NCBI RefSeq assembly: GCF_000247695.1
Contig: NW_004624866.1
Coordinates: 4,967,615 to 5,031,614 of the forward strand
Length of the DNA stretch: 64,000 nt
From: Heterocephalus glaber
Lineage: Eukaryota; Chordata; Mammalia; Rodentia; Bathyergidae
Reading direction: 5' to 3'
Shown: positions 47,580 to 59,760 of the stretch, piece by piece
Layout: each line of letters begins with the position of its first letter
How positions within the stretch are numbered: position 1 is the first letter of the stretch
The notes under the pieces: model-generated
What the model saw: only the letters and a program-made list of their open reading frames with translations
What the model was told of the DNA's origin: nothing
Database searches by the model: none
Position numbers and translations under genes: made by a program

Positions 47580-48216
47580 GATACCATGTATTCGTTATCC
47601 GTTCACTGGTCGGTGAGTACTTGGATCATTTTCACTTTGGCTGTTATGAATAATGCAGCTGTGAGCACTGTTGTAGTCCCAGTCCTTCTCTTGAGAAGTG
47701 TTTTTAGAAGCCTTGTCTGCTTTGTGAAAGTACTGAGACACACTGGCAAATGATTCCTGTCCTTATCCTCGCCTATGTACATAGGCTTATTAGTAATCTA
47801 TTTACATGCATCGAGAATAGTTCCGTGGTGGCAAATGGTTTTTCTGGCTTGAAATCCTTAGCCAGAACTTTATCATTTCATACCTTTGCTTCACATCTCT
47901 GCCCCGCCACCCTCCACTCCTGCTCCACCACCATCTCTTCCCCATTTCTTCTTTCTCTTCATTCATTCACTTTAGCAAACTTTTGTTATTGATAACTTTT
48001 TGGGCACAAGGTATTCTGGGCATTTTGAAGAGGAATAATAAGTTCTCTTGGGTTATTAGAGACAAGTTGTGTGATAGCAGTCAGGTGAGTCTGGCTGTGT
48101 GCTTGCTACACTGATCAGGGTTTCAAAGGATGACAGAGATGAGGGAAAACTCATTCCAGGCAGGGAAAATGGCCTAAACCAAGGAAGTGGATTGATTTTA
48201 TTTGCATGTGGCTTTA

Positions 48217-48293
48217 TTTTTGGTACTGGGGATCGAACTCGGGACCTTGTGCTTGTAAGGCAGGTGGTGGAACCACTGAGCTAAATCTCCGGC
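48217..48293 (-). mobile_element. ID SINE, antisense
   Basis: 'ggtactggggatcgaactcg ... cactgagctaaatctccggc', with imperfect flanking duplication atgtggcttta / atgtgggcttta. Confidence 0.93.
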
Positions 48294-48539
48294 GTATATG
48301 TGGGCTTTAAGTGTTTCCTATTATTAGAATGCACTTGATAAATCCTCTAACTGAAAGCAATTGTGATTTGTTTTCTATATTTTATATTGTGGGTTTTGTA
48401 TAGGAAGTTTCTCTTTGGTATATTTGTTTTGAAAGAAGTATATTTTTGTTTGATATACTCTTACTCTCTATGGCTCCAAGAGTTTTGCTTTAGTATATAT
48501 GTATGTGTTTATTCTTTGTTTCCCTCCCTCCTTTTCTAT

Positions 48540-48609
48540 TCTAGGGATTGAACCAAGGCTCTGAAGCATGCTAGGCAAGTGTTCTACCGCTAAGCTAAAT
48601 CCTCAGCCC
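48540..48609 (-). mobile_element. Older ID SINE, antisense
   Basis: 'tctagggattgaaccaagg ... gttctaccgctaagctaaatcctcagccc'. Confidence 0.78.
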
Positions 48610-48943
48610 TTTAAGTATATTTTTACATTGGTAATTTATTATGATTTTTTATGTAAAAATATTTTTTTAAGTTAACTAAATAAAGTGTATGGTTGAGTCA
48701 AATGTTTGTAAAGTCTGGAAAAGGGGAAAACTTTTCCATTTAACAATTTAATATTTCAGATGGAATGTTGCTCAACTGAACAGTTTGTGATTTGAAGAAT
48801 GGGTTAAGTTTCTATTGATTTATTTAAAAAAGAAACAAGATAATTTTACACAAATATATAAAAAATCCCCAAGTACGTGTGTTTGTGTGTATACATGTAC
48901 ATATACACATGAACACATACACATTCCTTCCCTTCCCCACCCT

Positions 48944-49008
48944 CCAAAGAACCCAGGGTCTCATGCATGCTGGGCAACCAGTCTGTCACTGGGCTATACC
49001 CCCAGCCC
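48944..49008 (-). mobile_element. Older ID SINE remnant, antisense
   Basis: 'aacccagggtctcatgcatgctgggc ... gtcactgggctatacccccagccc'. The right part is well kept and the left end is lost in T/C-rich sequence. Confidence 0.7.
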
Positions 49009-49689
49009 ATGCTCTTTTAATTGCTAAATTTGAAAGTGAAAAAATTAACAACAGTTTCATCCAGAAGGGGGAATCTTGATTATTGTCTAATAATTATCTA
49101 TTGTCAGCAGATGGCCACACATGTGAGCAGTAAATAATATGGCCAATTTAGCTGGTGATTCAGGTCGGTGGTACTGCCAGTCTAGCTCGTCCCACCTCAG
49201 CTTGATTTCAGAGCCTGTCCCTTGGTCTGTAGGACCCCTTCAGGACACCTCAGGACTGAAAAGTCCAAGCCTTTTCTTAAGTAGGAGCCTGAGAAAATAG
49301 AGAATTAGGGTTCAGAGAATGGCAGTCCAATCCCCTGGAAAACTATATGCGTATTAGGGTCTGGGGAGGGAGCAGAAGGGTAAAAGGAAATGATATTGGG
49401 AAGCATTCCTAGGGTTACAAGAGAAGAATATGATGTTGTATGAGACCTTGCTGGCGACCCCAGAGGAATGAATAGGGTGGCCCCAAATGCCATTATGGCC
49501 TTCTCCTCATCTGTGTAGCAAGTCGTTTGGCATCTTCTGGGAGCTTGTCTTTTCCAGAATCATCCGCCCGGGAAGGAGAGATAGAGCCTTGTTTCTGAAG
49601 CAGACGTTGACTCTTCCAAGCCCTGTGTTCGGGGTGAAGTTGGCTAGAAGAGTGGCAGTCAGGACAGATCACACAGTTCACTCTTATCC

Positions 49690-49800
49690 CTGCCTTTAGC
49701 TGGTATTTATTGATCATCTCTCATGTGATAGGAGTCATTCCAGCTGCTGGGAATGTGAGACAAAAACTCTGCCCTCACGGGTTTTAGGTTCTGGTGGAAT
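49690..49800 (+). mobile_element. Ancient repeat relic
   Basis: 'ggtatttattgatcatctctcatgtgataggagtcattccagctgctggg' matches a mammalian-wide repeat pattern also seen at 9250 and 37480. Family not assigned. Confidence 0.4.
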
Positions 49801-50993
49801 TAATAGGGGGATTGGGGCTAATAATTTACTTGGGTTTCTGACCAGTTCAGGTGAATACTCCCTCCAGTTTTGCTGCACAAGTTATCATCTTGTAATCATT
49901 TGAAAAGTCAATCTCTCTGCATTTGGTAGGTTTGAAAGAATAAAGTCAAACCCGAGGCTATTTCTTGATTCAGTCTTTTTCAGAAAATCAGAGGATTGCT
50001 GAAGGAGGTGTTTCCAGCCATATAATCTCTAGGTTTTTTGGATGTGGACTGATTTTGTCAGCTACTGCTTCTTTCTACAAAGACTTCATCCAGACTTAGA
50101 CATTCCATGGTAGTGATTTGAGTAACATTTTCTTACAACCAGCAATAATGTCCCTTGAACACCAGTTCTGGCCAATTGCCTACTCTCCATGTTTCTGCCC
50201 ACTGTCATATTATTATTATTTTTTACTGTATTTAATCACTTGTGGCAAGTTTAAATGGAAATTTATAGCCCCCATTACAGATTGCCTTTTATTTTATTCA
50301 AGACATGTTTCCCTTGAGTACTCAGTTTGTGCAACAGAAATATGAGGATGACTTAAAAATTCATGCTTTATTAAACAGATTCTTAAGCCTAAGAACAAAG
50401 ACCTATCTATATGCAGAGAAATCTACAGTGAAAAATTCCAAAGGGGGAAAAATAATACTTTGGGACTAGCTGTTAGGAAAGGGAGAATCATCCATCTTCC
50501 TTAGTTTCTTGGAATCATTATATTGAGAGTGTATCTGAGAGTGAAACCCTTGCAGTGTTTGTTTCCTAGAGTATGCAGACTGTTCTGGCTCATCCGAGGG
50601 ATTTGAAAGGCTGAGGTCAGGGATACAACTGTTGCTGTACTGCCATGGGTGCTGTGGATTTTGCCAAGATGACCAGCGTGGAGATTTGGTTATAATACAC
50701 TTTTGTTTATGTGGACGTTTTCTTGCTAGGAAATTATTGAGAATACCAATTTGTTTCGTAGAAAATATCATCCAGGGGTTAATTACCATCATTTAGCACT
50801 GGCAACATGCACACTTGGGTGTGAACAAAGGACCATGTTAGGTGAGCTTTCATTGTTTCCCTAATCTTAAAAAGTTTTAGAAGTTAATTAACTGAAGAAA
50901 GCATCAGTGAAGTTAGAGGGCTCTGATAGACATGGCATCATATCCTTTGATGCAGTTCTCATCAGCCAGAGTGGACGACAGAGATTTACGAAG

Positions 50994-51064
50994 TTTTTTG
51001 TGGTGCTGAGAATGGAGCCCAGGGCCTGAGCAAGTGCTCTACCATTCAGCTATACCCTCAGCTC
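50994..51064 (-). mobile_element. Older ID SINE, antisense
   Basis: 'gtggtgctgagaatggagccc ... gctctaccattcagctataccctcagctc'. Confidence 0.75.
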
Positions 51065-51540
51065 TGAGGTTTATAAGTTTACAAGTTGTAGGTGTTATTG
51101 GATTGTTCCTACAACATTGGAATTAAATACTATGAGATAGAAGAATCGCGAAGTTTCTGATAAAGCAGATATATAAAATTATACTTCTTAAACTAGTACT
51201 GTATGTGGGTTAGACCTCTTGATATTTTTGACACCTAAATCTCCTAGCTAATTGATCCAGAATAACCAATAAATGAGACATTCCTATCTTGCTGCAATGA
51301 AAATGGGGGGTGGAAGGCATCATTTTATCAGCCAGTAAAATTCTTGTAGAAATAGAATATGGAGTTAGAATTCATATTCTCTTTGCAGTGCAGTATATTC
51401 ACTGATCTAATAGAATTAAGAGGCTTTAATCTTTGTTAACAGATTATGCCTTAGGTGTACACAAGGTACACATTTTCATAAATGTTTTCATTTGGCTTGT
51501 ATTCTATACTTCAAATTCTTTTGAAAGGTAGATGTTATTT

Positions 51541-51944
51541 TCTTTTTCTTTTTGTTTTTATTTTTAAAAATTCTTTTATTGGTACATTTCAGGTATAGAA
51601 CACATTTACATTTCTCATTGGGAACTTGTACCTTTACGCAATGCATCTTGGTTCTTATTTTTCCCCATTCCTAGCCCTCCCTTCACCCCCTCCACCGTTC
51701 CCTATTTACAAAGACTTTATTTCCATTTTTTCCATTTCTCATCATTTCTCATCATTTTCCCTTTCCCTTCTTTCCTTTCCCCTGCCCCTCCCACTCCCCG
51801 ACCCCTTTGGACCTTTTCTTCCTATTTTGCATTATCAATTATTCATTCTAATCATTGGTACATTTTAGGTATACAATATAATGACATTCATCATTGGAAA
51901 TTTGCACCTTTACATAGTCTCTCTTGGTGCTTATTTTTTACCCT
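51541..51944 (-). mobile_element. L1 3' UTR insertion, antisense, TSD-flanked
   Basis: T-rich tail, then 'ttggtacatttcaggtatag' and a C/T-rich body closely similar to 10497-10840. Flanked by tagatgttattt at 51529-51540 and 51945-51956. The 'ttggtacattt(t/c)aggtata' block occurs twice, at about 51579 and 51856, so the 3' UTR contains a tandem duplication of roughly 280 bases. Only 3' UTR was inserted; no ORF2. Confidence 0.9.
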
Positions 51945-52126
51945 TAGATGTTATTTCATATATACTCAGGCTCAATGCTTCCATCATGCCCTAGACTATG
52001 TTTCTGAGGACTTAGTTTTCTCAGAGCATTGCTCTGCTTGTCCAGGGTCATAAGGGATTTCTGATTTTCTATGGACCACACTGGCCCCATCCCATCCCCT
52101 TGCCCTGCACACTTGCCATGCTGTGT

Positions 52127-52500
52127 TAGTCAGCTTCCCATTATTATAACAAAACACCTGATGTAATTTACTTACAAAGAGAAAAGTTTTCTTTTGGCTC
52201 ACAGTTTTAAATGTTCCAGTCCATACTGGATTGTCTCCGTTGCTTTGAGGCTGTGGTAAGGAGGGAGTAGGCCTTGGAAGGAGCAATTCTGCTCACATCA
52301 CAAGCCAGAGAGTGAAAGAACGGAAGGGTCAGGGTCATACAGTCCCTTCCACGGCACACCCCCAAGGACCTAAGGACCTCCTACCAGGCTCCCCTTCTCA
52401 GCGTTCTGCCATATCCCAATAGCACCACCCAGGGAACTGCACTTTTAACACATAAGCATTCAGGAGACATTTCAGTTCCAAACGAGCATGTGCCCAGAAT
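52127..52500 (-). mobile_element. MaLR-type LTR, antisense
   Basis: 'gtgttagtcagcttcccattattataacaaaacacctg', 'ttttggctcacagtttt', 'tttgaggctgtggtaagg', 'cccaatagcaccaccc', 'aggagacatttcagttccaa' follow a reversed MaLR LTR. Related to 14943-15262. Confidence 0.7.
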
Positions 52501-55175
52501 GATCAACCAGCTGTTTTCGTGAAGAGACAAAGAGCAGCATAAAACAGTATTCGTACCCTTGTAGAGCAAACACTATAGCTGGAAGGTGAGACAGAGCCAG
52601 TGTGAAACAATCAGAACTGCCCTAGGACTTTGTATGCATTTGGGCAAATGAAGAGCCCAGGGTGAGTGTAGGCATCTGCGAAAGCCTGAAGAAAGGCTGG
52701 ATCCAGCGTGGCAGGTGTATTAGGGTTTATGAATAAGTGGAGAGGTCAAAAAGCTGTGTTTCTTGATTTAAAATACAAGGACACACCAACTTACACAGCG
52801 ACAGTACTAGCAAAACACTGTTTAATTACCCCCATGTAAACTGAAGGACCAAGCTCAGTTCTGGATTAATTATGCTGTTTCTTCTATACCTGTTTAGGCT
52901 TCTGGATGATGAGCCCGCAGAGTCACATCTGGGAACAGTGAGGGAGTGCGGTGTTCTCTTGGGGGTGGAATCTACAGGCCTGGGGAGTGTGAAAGTTTCC
53001 TTTCTGCCTACTGAGTGCCCTGAGCTGGGAGGCAGGTGGCCTGAACTGAGTGTCCCTGGCTAGTACTAACTTGTGTGCCTTCAGACAAGCCCCAGCACCA
53101 GTTCAGGCTTCTCTGTGCCCACTGTGGAAGCAGCGATCCCGCTCTGTCCCTGCAGTCTCACATCGCACGCGTCTTTAAAGATGACCGAGTTTGCAGTGTG
53201 TCTTGCTTTTATTGCCTGTCTTTGTGGAGCGTTGATTTAAGAAGAAACTGAGGCTGGCATCTACTGTTAATGAGCTGTTAAAGTAGATGCTGTGCCACAG
53301 TAAATGGTCAGGCCGGGCAAGGACAGCCTTTCGGACCAAGGAAGGGCCTCCATCCTAAGTGCTCATCTCTACTGAACACACTCCTCATCATCTGCAATCA
53401 GGCCACGTTGTGACTTCTGGCCAGCCATCAGTCAAAGCTTGGTTGTCCTTAGTTGGAGCTGGACTGGGGATATGTAGTCCGGATTTGGCCCATTAGGCCA
53501 ACGGCGAGCTACAGAACTTGGAAAGGGGCCAGGGAGGGCTGTTATGTTGTTCCCAGTAACTTGTGCACACTCTGGTGTGAGAATTAGCACACCGCAGGAT
53601 TACAGGCTTACCAGCCCTTTGCCTTACAAGCCTTTTTGTTCTGTGTTCTGACATTGCAAACAAGCATCCTTGATGAATTTAGGAACTTTGCCATTGGCAC
53701 AATTTATGAAAGCTACCTTCTCTCCTACCTCCCACCCCCAAACACAACGTGGGAGATCTCTGTAGGTTCCTGACATGCACTTTGTTGGGTCACCTCTGAT
53801 CCTCCCAGCTGGCATGAGTATTGACTAGATTCCCTGGGTGCTGCATTTTGTCATGGTCTTTTTTTTCGGGGGCTGGGGCGTCACTGCCTTTAGCATCCAG
53901 CTGTTGAAGACTGGCTCTATCCTCCCTGCAGGCTGGGGCTCTGCCAGCTTCCTGATGTAGTGTTTGGCAGGCAGCTCCAAGGAAGGGGAGCAAGCACCAG
54001 TCCTGCAGGCCTGCTGATGTCTTGCAGGATGGCTACCTGGCTGGCTTTCAACCAGCTGAGAGAAGAAAAATCTCTCCAGTGAAGGACCTCCTCCCTTAAG
54101 GTCTCAAAGGTAAGCTATGGCTGCCCTGTAGCATTTTTTTCGTTCCTGCCCACCCCTAGGAAAAGAAAAATGTCATTCCAAATGCTGTGCCCTACCAGGA
54201 AGGGGATGGGTGCTTTTGGTCAAAGCAAGGAGAATGAGAAAAAGACCACTAGAGTAGCCAGAAGGTCACATCATTCAGTTGCTCCTGGACTACTTCAAAA
54301 TGTGTTAGCGCATACTTCTGGCAACTCTCTTTCTGCTTTAAAACACCCTAAAACAAGTAATTAGATACGTAAGCTTTTGAGGAGCTAGGGCTTAAGTAGA
54401 ATCAAGAACAGCATAATTCATCTGTAATGTCCACAAACATATTTCTTTAGCAGAGCTTGAGATTTGGACCTATGCAGAAAAAATTCTTTTAAAAATAACT
54501 CAATTTTTAAAATTAGTGGGTTGCGAAATGCTACACATATGTGTTCGTGGATTCATATACAAAAGAGCCTTGTTTTATTAGGTGTGACAACTACTTTTGA
54601 GCACTCTTCAAAGGAAGTGAGCAGGATAGTCATTATTTCTGCCTAAACCAAGCCTGTCATAACTGAGAAAGGAACAAAATAGAAGCCAGGGGAATAAACC
54701 CTAAGTAAACACCCACCTCCCTGGCCCCCCCATTAAATGGTGGCCAGGGCAGTCATGTGCGCTACGGCGTAAGTGTGCCATCTTGTGGTATTGGCTGTCA
54801 TAAATGTTTTGTGATAGAAAAATCCAGATCCTTTGCCTTTTTGAAGCTGTAGTTCATGGTAGCTGCTTTCTAGCACCTAGGCCAGTTCCTGACATATTTA
54901 CTATTTCTCAAATGAAACTTTTTGAAGGGACCTCATGTTGTGGCAGAGGATAATTGTTTTGTGTGCTACTAGTAGGTAGAACAAGATTTTGTTTGACAGT
55001 AATCTTTAGCTGTGGTCCAAGGGTCATTGTTTTCAAAATAAGAATTCTCTAAATATATTTTGAGCAGTCTGAAGTACCCTGGGAACATCACTTCTCAGAT
55101 GCTGGGAACTCTGCTTCTAGAAATTGACCTTCCCATTAAATCTGCCATTTATCACATTAACACTTTAAACATGAC
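52500..55175. other. Intron 2, no recognised feature
   Basis: The longest stretch without a recognised repeat in the intron (about 2.7 kb), somewhat GC-richer than average. Open frames are short and unrelated to known domains. It would be the first place to look for an intronic enhancer or non-coding transcript, but nothing specific is seen. Confidence 0.45.
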
Positions 55176-55272
55176 AACTAGGGGTGTAGCTCTGAGGTAG
55201 AATGCTTTCCTGGCTGGCAAAGGCCTTGAACTCCATCCTCAGCACTGGAAAGCAAAAATAAAAGACAAAAAA
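55176..55272 (+). mobile_element. Older ID SINE, sense
   Basis: 'aactaggggtgtagctctgaggtagaatgc ... aactccatcctcagcac' and an A-rich tail. Confidence 0.75.
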
Positions 55273-55289
55273 ACCAATCGTAACATAAA

Positions 55290-55860
55290 ACTTATCATCT
55301 TAATCATGTTAAATGTAATGTGCTTTCCATCTTGCAGAACTGAAACTCTATACCCAATGAACTAATTCTTCCCCCCACTCCAAGCCCTGGTAACCACTGT
55401 TCTGTTTTCTGTTTCTTTTTTGTTTGTTTAGTTTTTTGCTTTTTAAAACAGGGTCTCACTATGTTGCCTAGGCTGACCTTGAACTCATGGCAATTCTCCT
55501 GCCTCAGCCTCCAGTTGCTGGGATTAGGGGGCATGTATCACCATGCTTGGCTTCTGTTTTCTCTTCTAAGAGAGTGACTGCTTTAGAAGACTCTTATAAG
55601 TGGAATCATGCAGTATTTGTCTTTTTAAAAAAATTTTGTGATTGACTGGCTTATTTCACTTAGGATAATGTCCTCAAGGTTCATCCATGTTGTTACATAT
55701 GGCAGGATTTCCTTTGTTATTAAGGCTAATAATATTCTCTCATAAAATTTTGTTTATCTGTTCTTCTGTAAGTGGAAGTTTAGGTTGAGTCCACCTCTTG
55801 GCTATTGTAAGTGATGCTCCAGTGAAGATGGTGTGTGCATTTTAACGCTATTATTCTCGT
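55290..55860 (-). mobile_element. Old L1 3' region, antisense, with nested B1
   Basis: 'ccaagccctggtaaccactg', then after the B1 'tcttataagtggaatcatgcagtatttgtc', 'ttatttcacttaggataatgtcctcaaggttcatccatgttg' and 'ggctattgtaagtgatgctcc' follow a reversed old L1 end. Confidence 0.85.
55411..55551 (-). mobile_element. B1 SINE, antisense, TSD-flanked, inside L1
   Basis: 'aacagggtctcactatgttgcc ... catgtatcaccatgcttgg'. Flanked by ttctgttttct at 55400-55410 and 55552-55562. Confidence 0.93.
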
Positions 55861-56485
55861 TGATATGATCAGATTTAAACATCTTCTGAAGAATTTAAAT
55901 CATTTTTGAAGTTTTAAACTCAGAAGTGCTTGAGAGAAAAAGCTCAAGAGAAATATCTATTGATTAACCTTAGCTAATCTTATGATGTGTCTTATAAGGA
56001 CAGTTTTAATTCATATTAGGTGCATCTGACTGTTGTGAATACATTTTAAAAAGTCATCTTAAATCAATGTAGGACCAAGGCAGGGAATAAATGTATAAAA
56101 TAAACTAGTCTACTTCATAATTTCTTGCCTCCTATGAGGACTTTTTGAATATTGCTTGTATGAATATTAGACTTGCCTTTTTCTACTCAGAGATTTGGGA
56201 TTTTGAAGGGCATTGAATGATGAAGTAGAACAGCTAATTTATGATTAGGTCTAGAAACTGGAAATTTGTTCATTTAACAACAGGGGCCATTTCCAGTGCT
56301 TTGGCAATGCCTTCCCAGGACTCCCAGCTACCGTGGAGGTTCCTTTAGTTAATTCTTCTGCTTCAAGCCTGCTATTGACCACTGAAGACTGAAACTCAAA
56401 CCAGCTAGTCCCAGTTGAGCAACACTACACAGGGACTTAAAGAACAGGAGGGTCAGGGGAAACTCTTTTCCCCATAACTTCTTTT

Positions 56486-56567
56486 TTTGTGTGTGGGGTA
56501 CCGGGGATCAAACTCAGGACCTTGTGCTTTTGAGGCAGGCAGTGGCACCACTGAGCTAAATCCCAGG
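56486..56567 (-). mobile_element. ID SINE, antisense, TSD-flanked
   Basis: 'ggtaccggggatcaaactcag ... gctaaatcccaggc'. Flanked by the 16-base ccccataacttctttt at 56470-56485 and 56568-56583. Confidence 0.95.
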
Positions 56568-56939
56568 CCCCATAACTTCTTTTCCTTGCCTCAAAGATGA
56601 GCTGTATTTGGAAGTGTGGTGGGGACACAGTTGTAGAAAGCAGCAGCTCTGTATGCATACCATTCCTTTGACACAGTCAGGCCACCGTAGGGAGAGAGAA
56701 CAAACAAACTTTTGGGGTCTCTTAACCTGTTACTCATTAAAGCATGATTTGTGTTTTCTTCTGAGGCAGTCAGGGACTTCAGAAGAGTTTTTGCTAAAAA
56801 CTGTGATTCTTGACCTGGACCTACAGATGCCCAGTGGGTAACTAAAAGAAACGAAAGCTTGGCATTCATTTTGTAAAATCTCTGGGTCAAATCCCTTCTT
56901 GTTCTCCATTTAGGCATGTTTGTCTAAAAGGGAATGTCT

Positions 56940-57475
56940 GTCTACAAGTTGGCATATCAAGGTTCTTAGCCCTAGATTTACCCAGCTTATCACCTCCCTT
57001 CAAGACTGAAGACACCAAGATAAGAGATTGACAGGGACATTCAGCTATACCTGAAGCCTCCATTGCCCTGAACCTAGGGTCACCTTGGATTCCAGAAGAG
57101 CCTTAGTCTGAGACTGCCCCAATCAAGAACAGTCATCTCAAGGGAGCAGAATTAACCCTCAAGCCATAAGGATTCTTCCAGCACTACAGAACCGGGACTA
57201 AGAATGATCAGCCAGACCCAGACCCACCCCAGCATCTCACACCCCACAGACCCACCACAGCCTCTTCTTACCTGTGTCCCTTCAGTTCCTCCACCTGAAG
57301 CTCCTTCCCTATTTTCTCTTCCTTTGTTGGGGGGCCAGCTGGATCTGTGCTCCCTTCCTTTTCTCTTATTTGCTAGCTCAGGCTTTTTCCTGTACATTCG
57401 TGCCAAATGCTTCGGTTTTAATTTTCATTATCACCCAAATGAGGACCCACACTAACCAGTGGCACCTTGATCTTT
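56940..57475 (+). mobile_element. Possible LTR-like segment
   Basis: C/T-rich sequence ending 'cattcgtgccaaatgcttcgg ... caaatgaggaccc', a layout reminiscent of the R-U5 part of an endogenous retroviral LTR. No paired copy, TSD or internal genes were recognised, so the call is tentative. Confidence 0.3.
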
Positions 57476-57503
57476 CAAATCCAGACTGTTTTTTAAAAAG
57501 GGG

Positions 57504-57611
57504 GAGCTGGTGGTGTAGCTCAGTGGTAGAGTGTGTACTTAGCATGCATGAGGCCCAGTGTTAAATCCCCAGCACTAATAATAAATAAATAAATGAAAAT
57601 AAAAAAGAAAA
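57504..57611 (+). mobile_element. Older ID SINE, sense
   Basis: 'ggtggtgtagctcagtggtagagtg ... gttaaatccccagcac', then a (TAAA)-rich tail. The A box is consensus; the B box is changed (gtgttaaatcccc). Confidence 0.85.
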
Positions 57612-59059
57612 AGCTAAACCCACTAATTCATATGCAGAGCATATGACATTTATGGGATGACTTTCATTATAGGGGGCTTTTCTGCAGAAGCTGGCTGTCA
57701 ATTTTGTGGTAACAGGGCTTAAAATAAAGATGTGTGGCCAGAGCAGGCAGTGAGGTTAGCTTGCACTTGCATGATATGGGCTCCCTGCTCATAATTCTGC
57801 TGCAGAATGCCTTGCTCCTTCATCATTGCTGCCTTTCCGTGGAGCCCTGTGTGATGGCCCTAATGGAAACATCTAGAGCATTTAATGTGTTAAGCATTGT
57901 CCTCCAAAAAATCAAATCTCATTCTTTGCTCCTTCATCCCCTGCAGGTCTCTGCTGCCCTGCATGAAAGTGTTTTTAGACCTACTTTGCAAGACAAGACT
58001 TCTGTTCAGATTGTAATTTGAAGTGAAATGTAAATGAACCAACCCAGCGCATTCTGATAATTTAACAGCTCTGTTGGGAGGCTAGTAATGAGAAAGTCAC
58101 TCAGAGTGCATCTTGCTCTTAGCCTGACAGGTTTTTTTTGGAAGTGCTGTTAGTTAGTGGGGGAAAAATGCTCATTTTTTCCCCGTATACAGAGCTGTTG
58201 ACCCCTTCCCCCATGAGGCGTTAGGAAACAGGATTTAAAAATAGTATGTGACCCAGACACTTGGAGCAATAAAAAGCTCCTGCTTCTATCACATTGCTGA
58301 CTTCCTGTGAGCTTTTAGTAAGCAAGGGAAATATCTGGTACCTAAAAACTTTAGAAGGTGAATAATTCTATTCTGGGAAATTTGGACTATCAGAATTAGA
58401 AAAGTTTTTGCAAAAGGGCAAAAGCTTTCATTTTCCTTTCTTTCATGTAACTTTTGCCTCGTAGTTCTCTTCCTCACTTCTTCCCACTCCTACTAGCCAA
58501 ATATTGTGTCAGATTATTTGGAACTTTATAAATAGGGGAGAAAAAATTGTTTTCCTCCAAGTTTGGCTCCTCCGCCCTTTGAGAATATACTGTCTGTGCA
58601 GAAGAATTTATAAAAAGATCGGAGGTGTAGTGCTTGTTTCTTTTTTAGAAATGGTATTTACCCAGATCACAGTGAATCTGCTTCTCACTTTCCATGGCAG
58701 ATGATGAGAGGGTCGGATCTTCTTGTGCTACAAAGCAGCTAGAGACCACTGAGATCTCAGGAGACCTGACTGCAAGGTATCCAAGCAACTGCAGCTTTTG
58801 GGGCTGAAGAAGAGTCTGAAGTTGCTCTTCTAAGATGTTGCTTTCAACCCCTCAGCACCCTCCTCCTTGTTTGCAATCACCTTAAAGGGGTGGCAGCTCA
58901 GCCACAACACCAGGGAGAGTAGTTAACCAAAGGGTTTAGTTTTCATTGGCCAGTAGAAATCCATTCTTTTGTAAAAACAGTTGCCAGCATACCCATTCAT
59001 CTTATGTTTCTCCATTTTCCTTCCTTATTTAACCAGCTGTGGGGCCTTTCTATCCCTCA
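57612..59059. other. Intron 2, no recognised feature
   Basis: 1.4 kb of unique-looking sequence without exon or repeat that I recognise. Confidence 0.45.
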
Positions 59060-59235
59060 AATATGTGGAGCCCGTTTCCACTTTGGGACCCTTACCCCAT
59101 TTGTTCCTTCTGTGTGGCATGCCCTTCTCAGACCTTAACTGAAGTGTAATCTCTCTACCAACTGGATTATACATTTTTCTGTTTTCTGTCTTTGTAGCAT
59201 TTCCAGTTCCAGAAATTGCCTTAGATGCTTTGTAA
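59060..59235 (+). mobile_element. L2 LINE relic, sense
   Basis: 'gttccttctgtgtggcatgcccttctcagacc' and 'ctgaagtgtaatctctctacc' then 'gtagcatttccagttcc' follow the L2 3' region. Confidence 0.65.
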
Positions 59236-59260
59236 AAGCAGAGCCCATGTAAAATTTCTT

Positions 59261-59341
59261 TTTTTTTTGATACCAGGGATCGAACTGAGGTCCCTATGCT
59301 TGCACAAAAGGCGGCAAAACCACTGAGCTAAATCCCCGGCC
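59261..59341 (-). mobile_element. ID SINE, antisense, 'GCCGCC' subfamily, TSD-flanked
   Basis: 'gataccagggatcgaactgagg ... aggcggcaaaaccactg'. Flanked by the 17-base cccatgtaaaatttctt at 59244-59260 and 59342-59358. Confidence 0.95.
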
Positions 59342-59639
59342 CCCATGTAAAATTTCTTAGGTGTATCTCAGCTCTGCTACTTAGGGGCTGGATGTGTTCT
59401 GCTTGCTCTTTCCTGTCTAGTATCTACTCTCCACCTTGCTCAGTGGTTTCTGTACTACTACCTCCTGTTAGTCTCCCGAGACTTTTTCCGCACCTTTGTA
59501 AAAAGGACATTTATTAAATTCCCTTCAAATCAGTTTGAGAATGCCGTATATTTCTTGCAGAGGAATATGTCTTTCTAGCTTGATGAGTTTGGGGTATATT
59601 AACCTCCTTTTTGCCCAGTTACTTCCTTTAAACAGTGTA

Positions 59640-59760
59640 TATACTCATAGGACTGTCACAGCTGTAGGATTAAATGAGTTCATATGTGGAAAATGTTTAC
59701 CAGTGTTCCTGGCACTTGGTAAGTATACAGACTGTTATTTGCTGTTATTTTTATCATGAT
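59640..59760 (+). mobile_element. MIR SINE 3' part, sense
   Basis: 'gctgtaggattaaatgagttcatatgtgg' and 'tgttcctggcacttggtaag' are the MIR 3' region. Confidence 0.7.

Larger units (their letters stand above)
46470..47700 (-). mobile_element. Old L1 3' region, antisense, with four nested insertions
   Basis: Reversed L1 3' UTR/ORF2 phrases appear in order in pieces: 46480-46685 ('aaagtgtacagttcaatgg', 'ccatcaccacc'), 47105-47236 ('tttcacttagtgcaac', 'gttcatccatgtt'), 47349-47367 ('aataatattccattcg') and 47580-47690 ('ggctgttatgaataatgcagctgtgagc'). Between them sit an LTR, two IDs and a mini-hAT. Confidence 0.8.
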
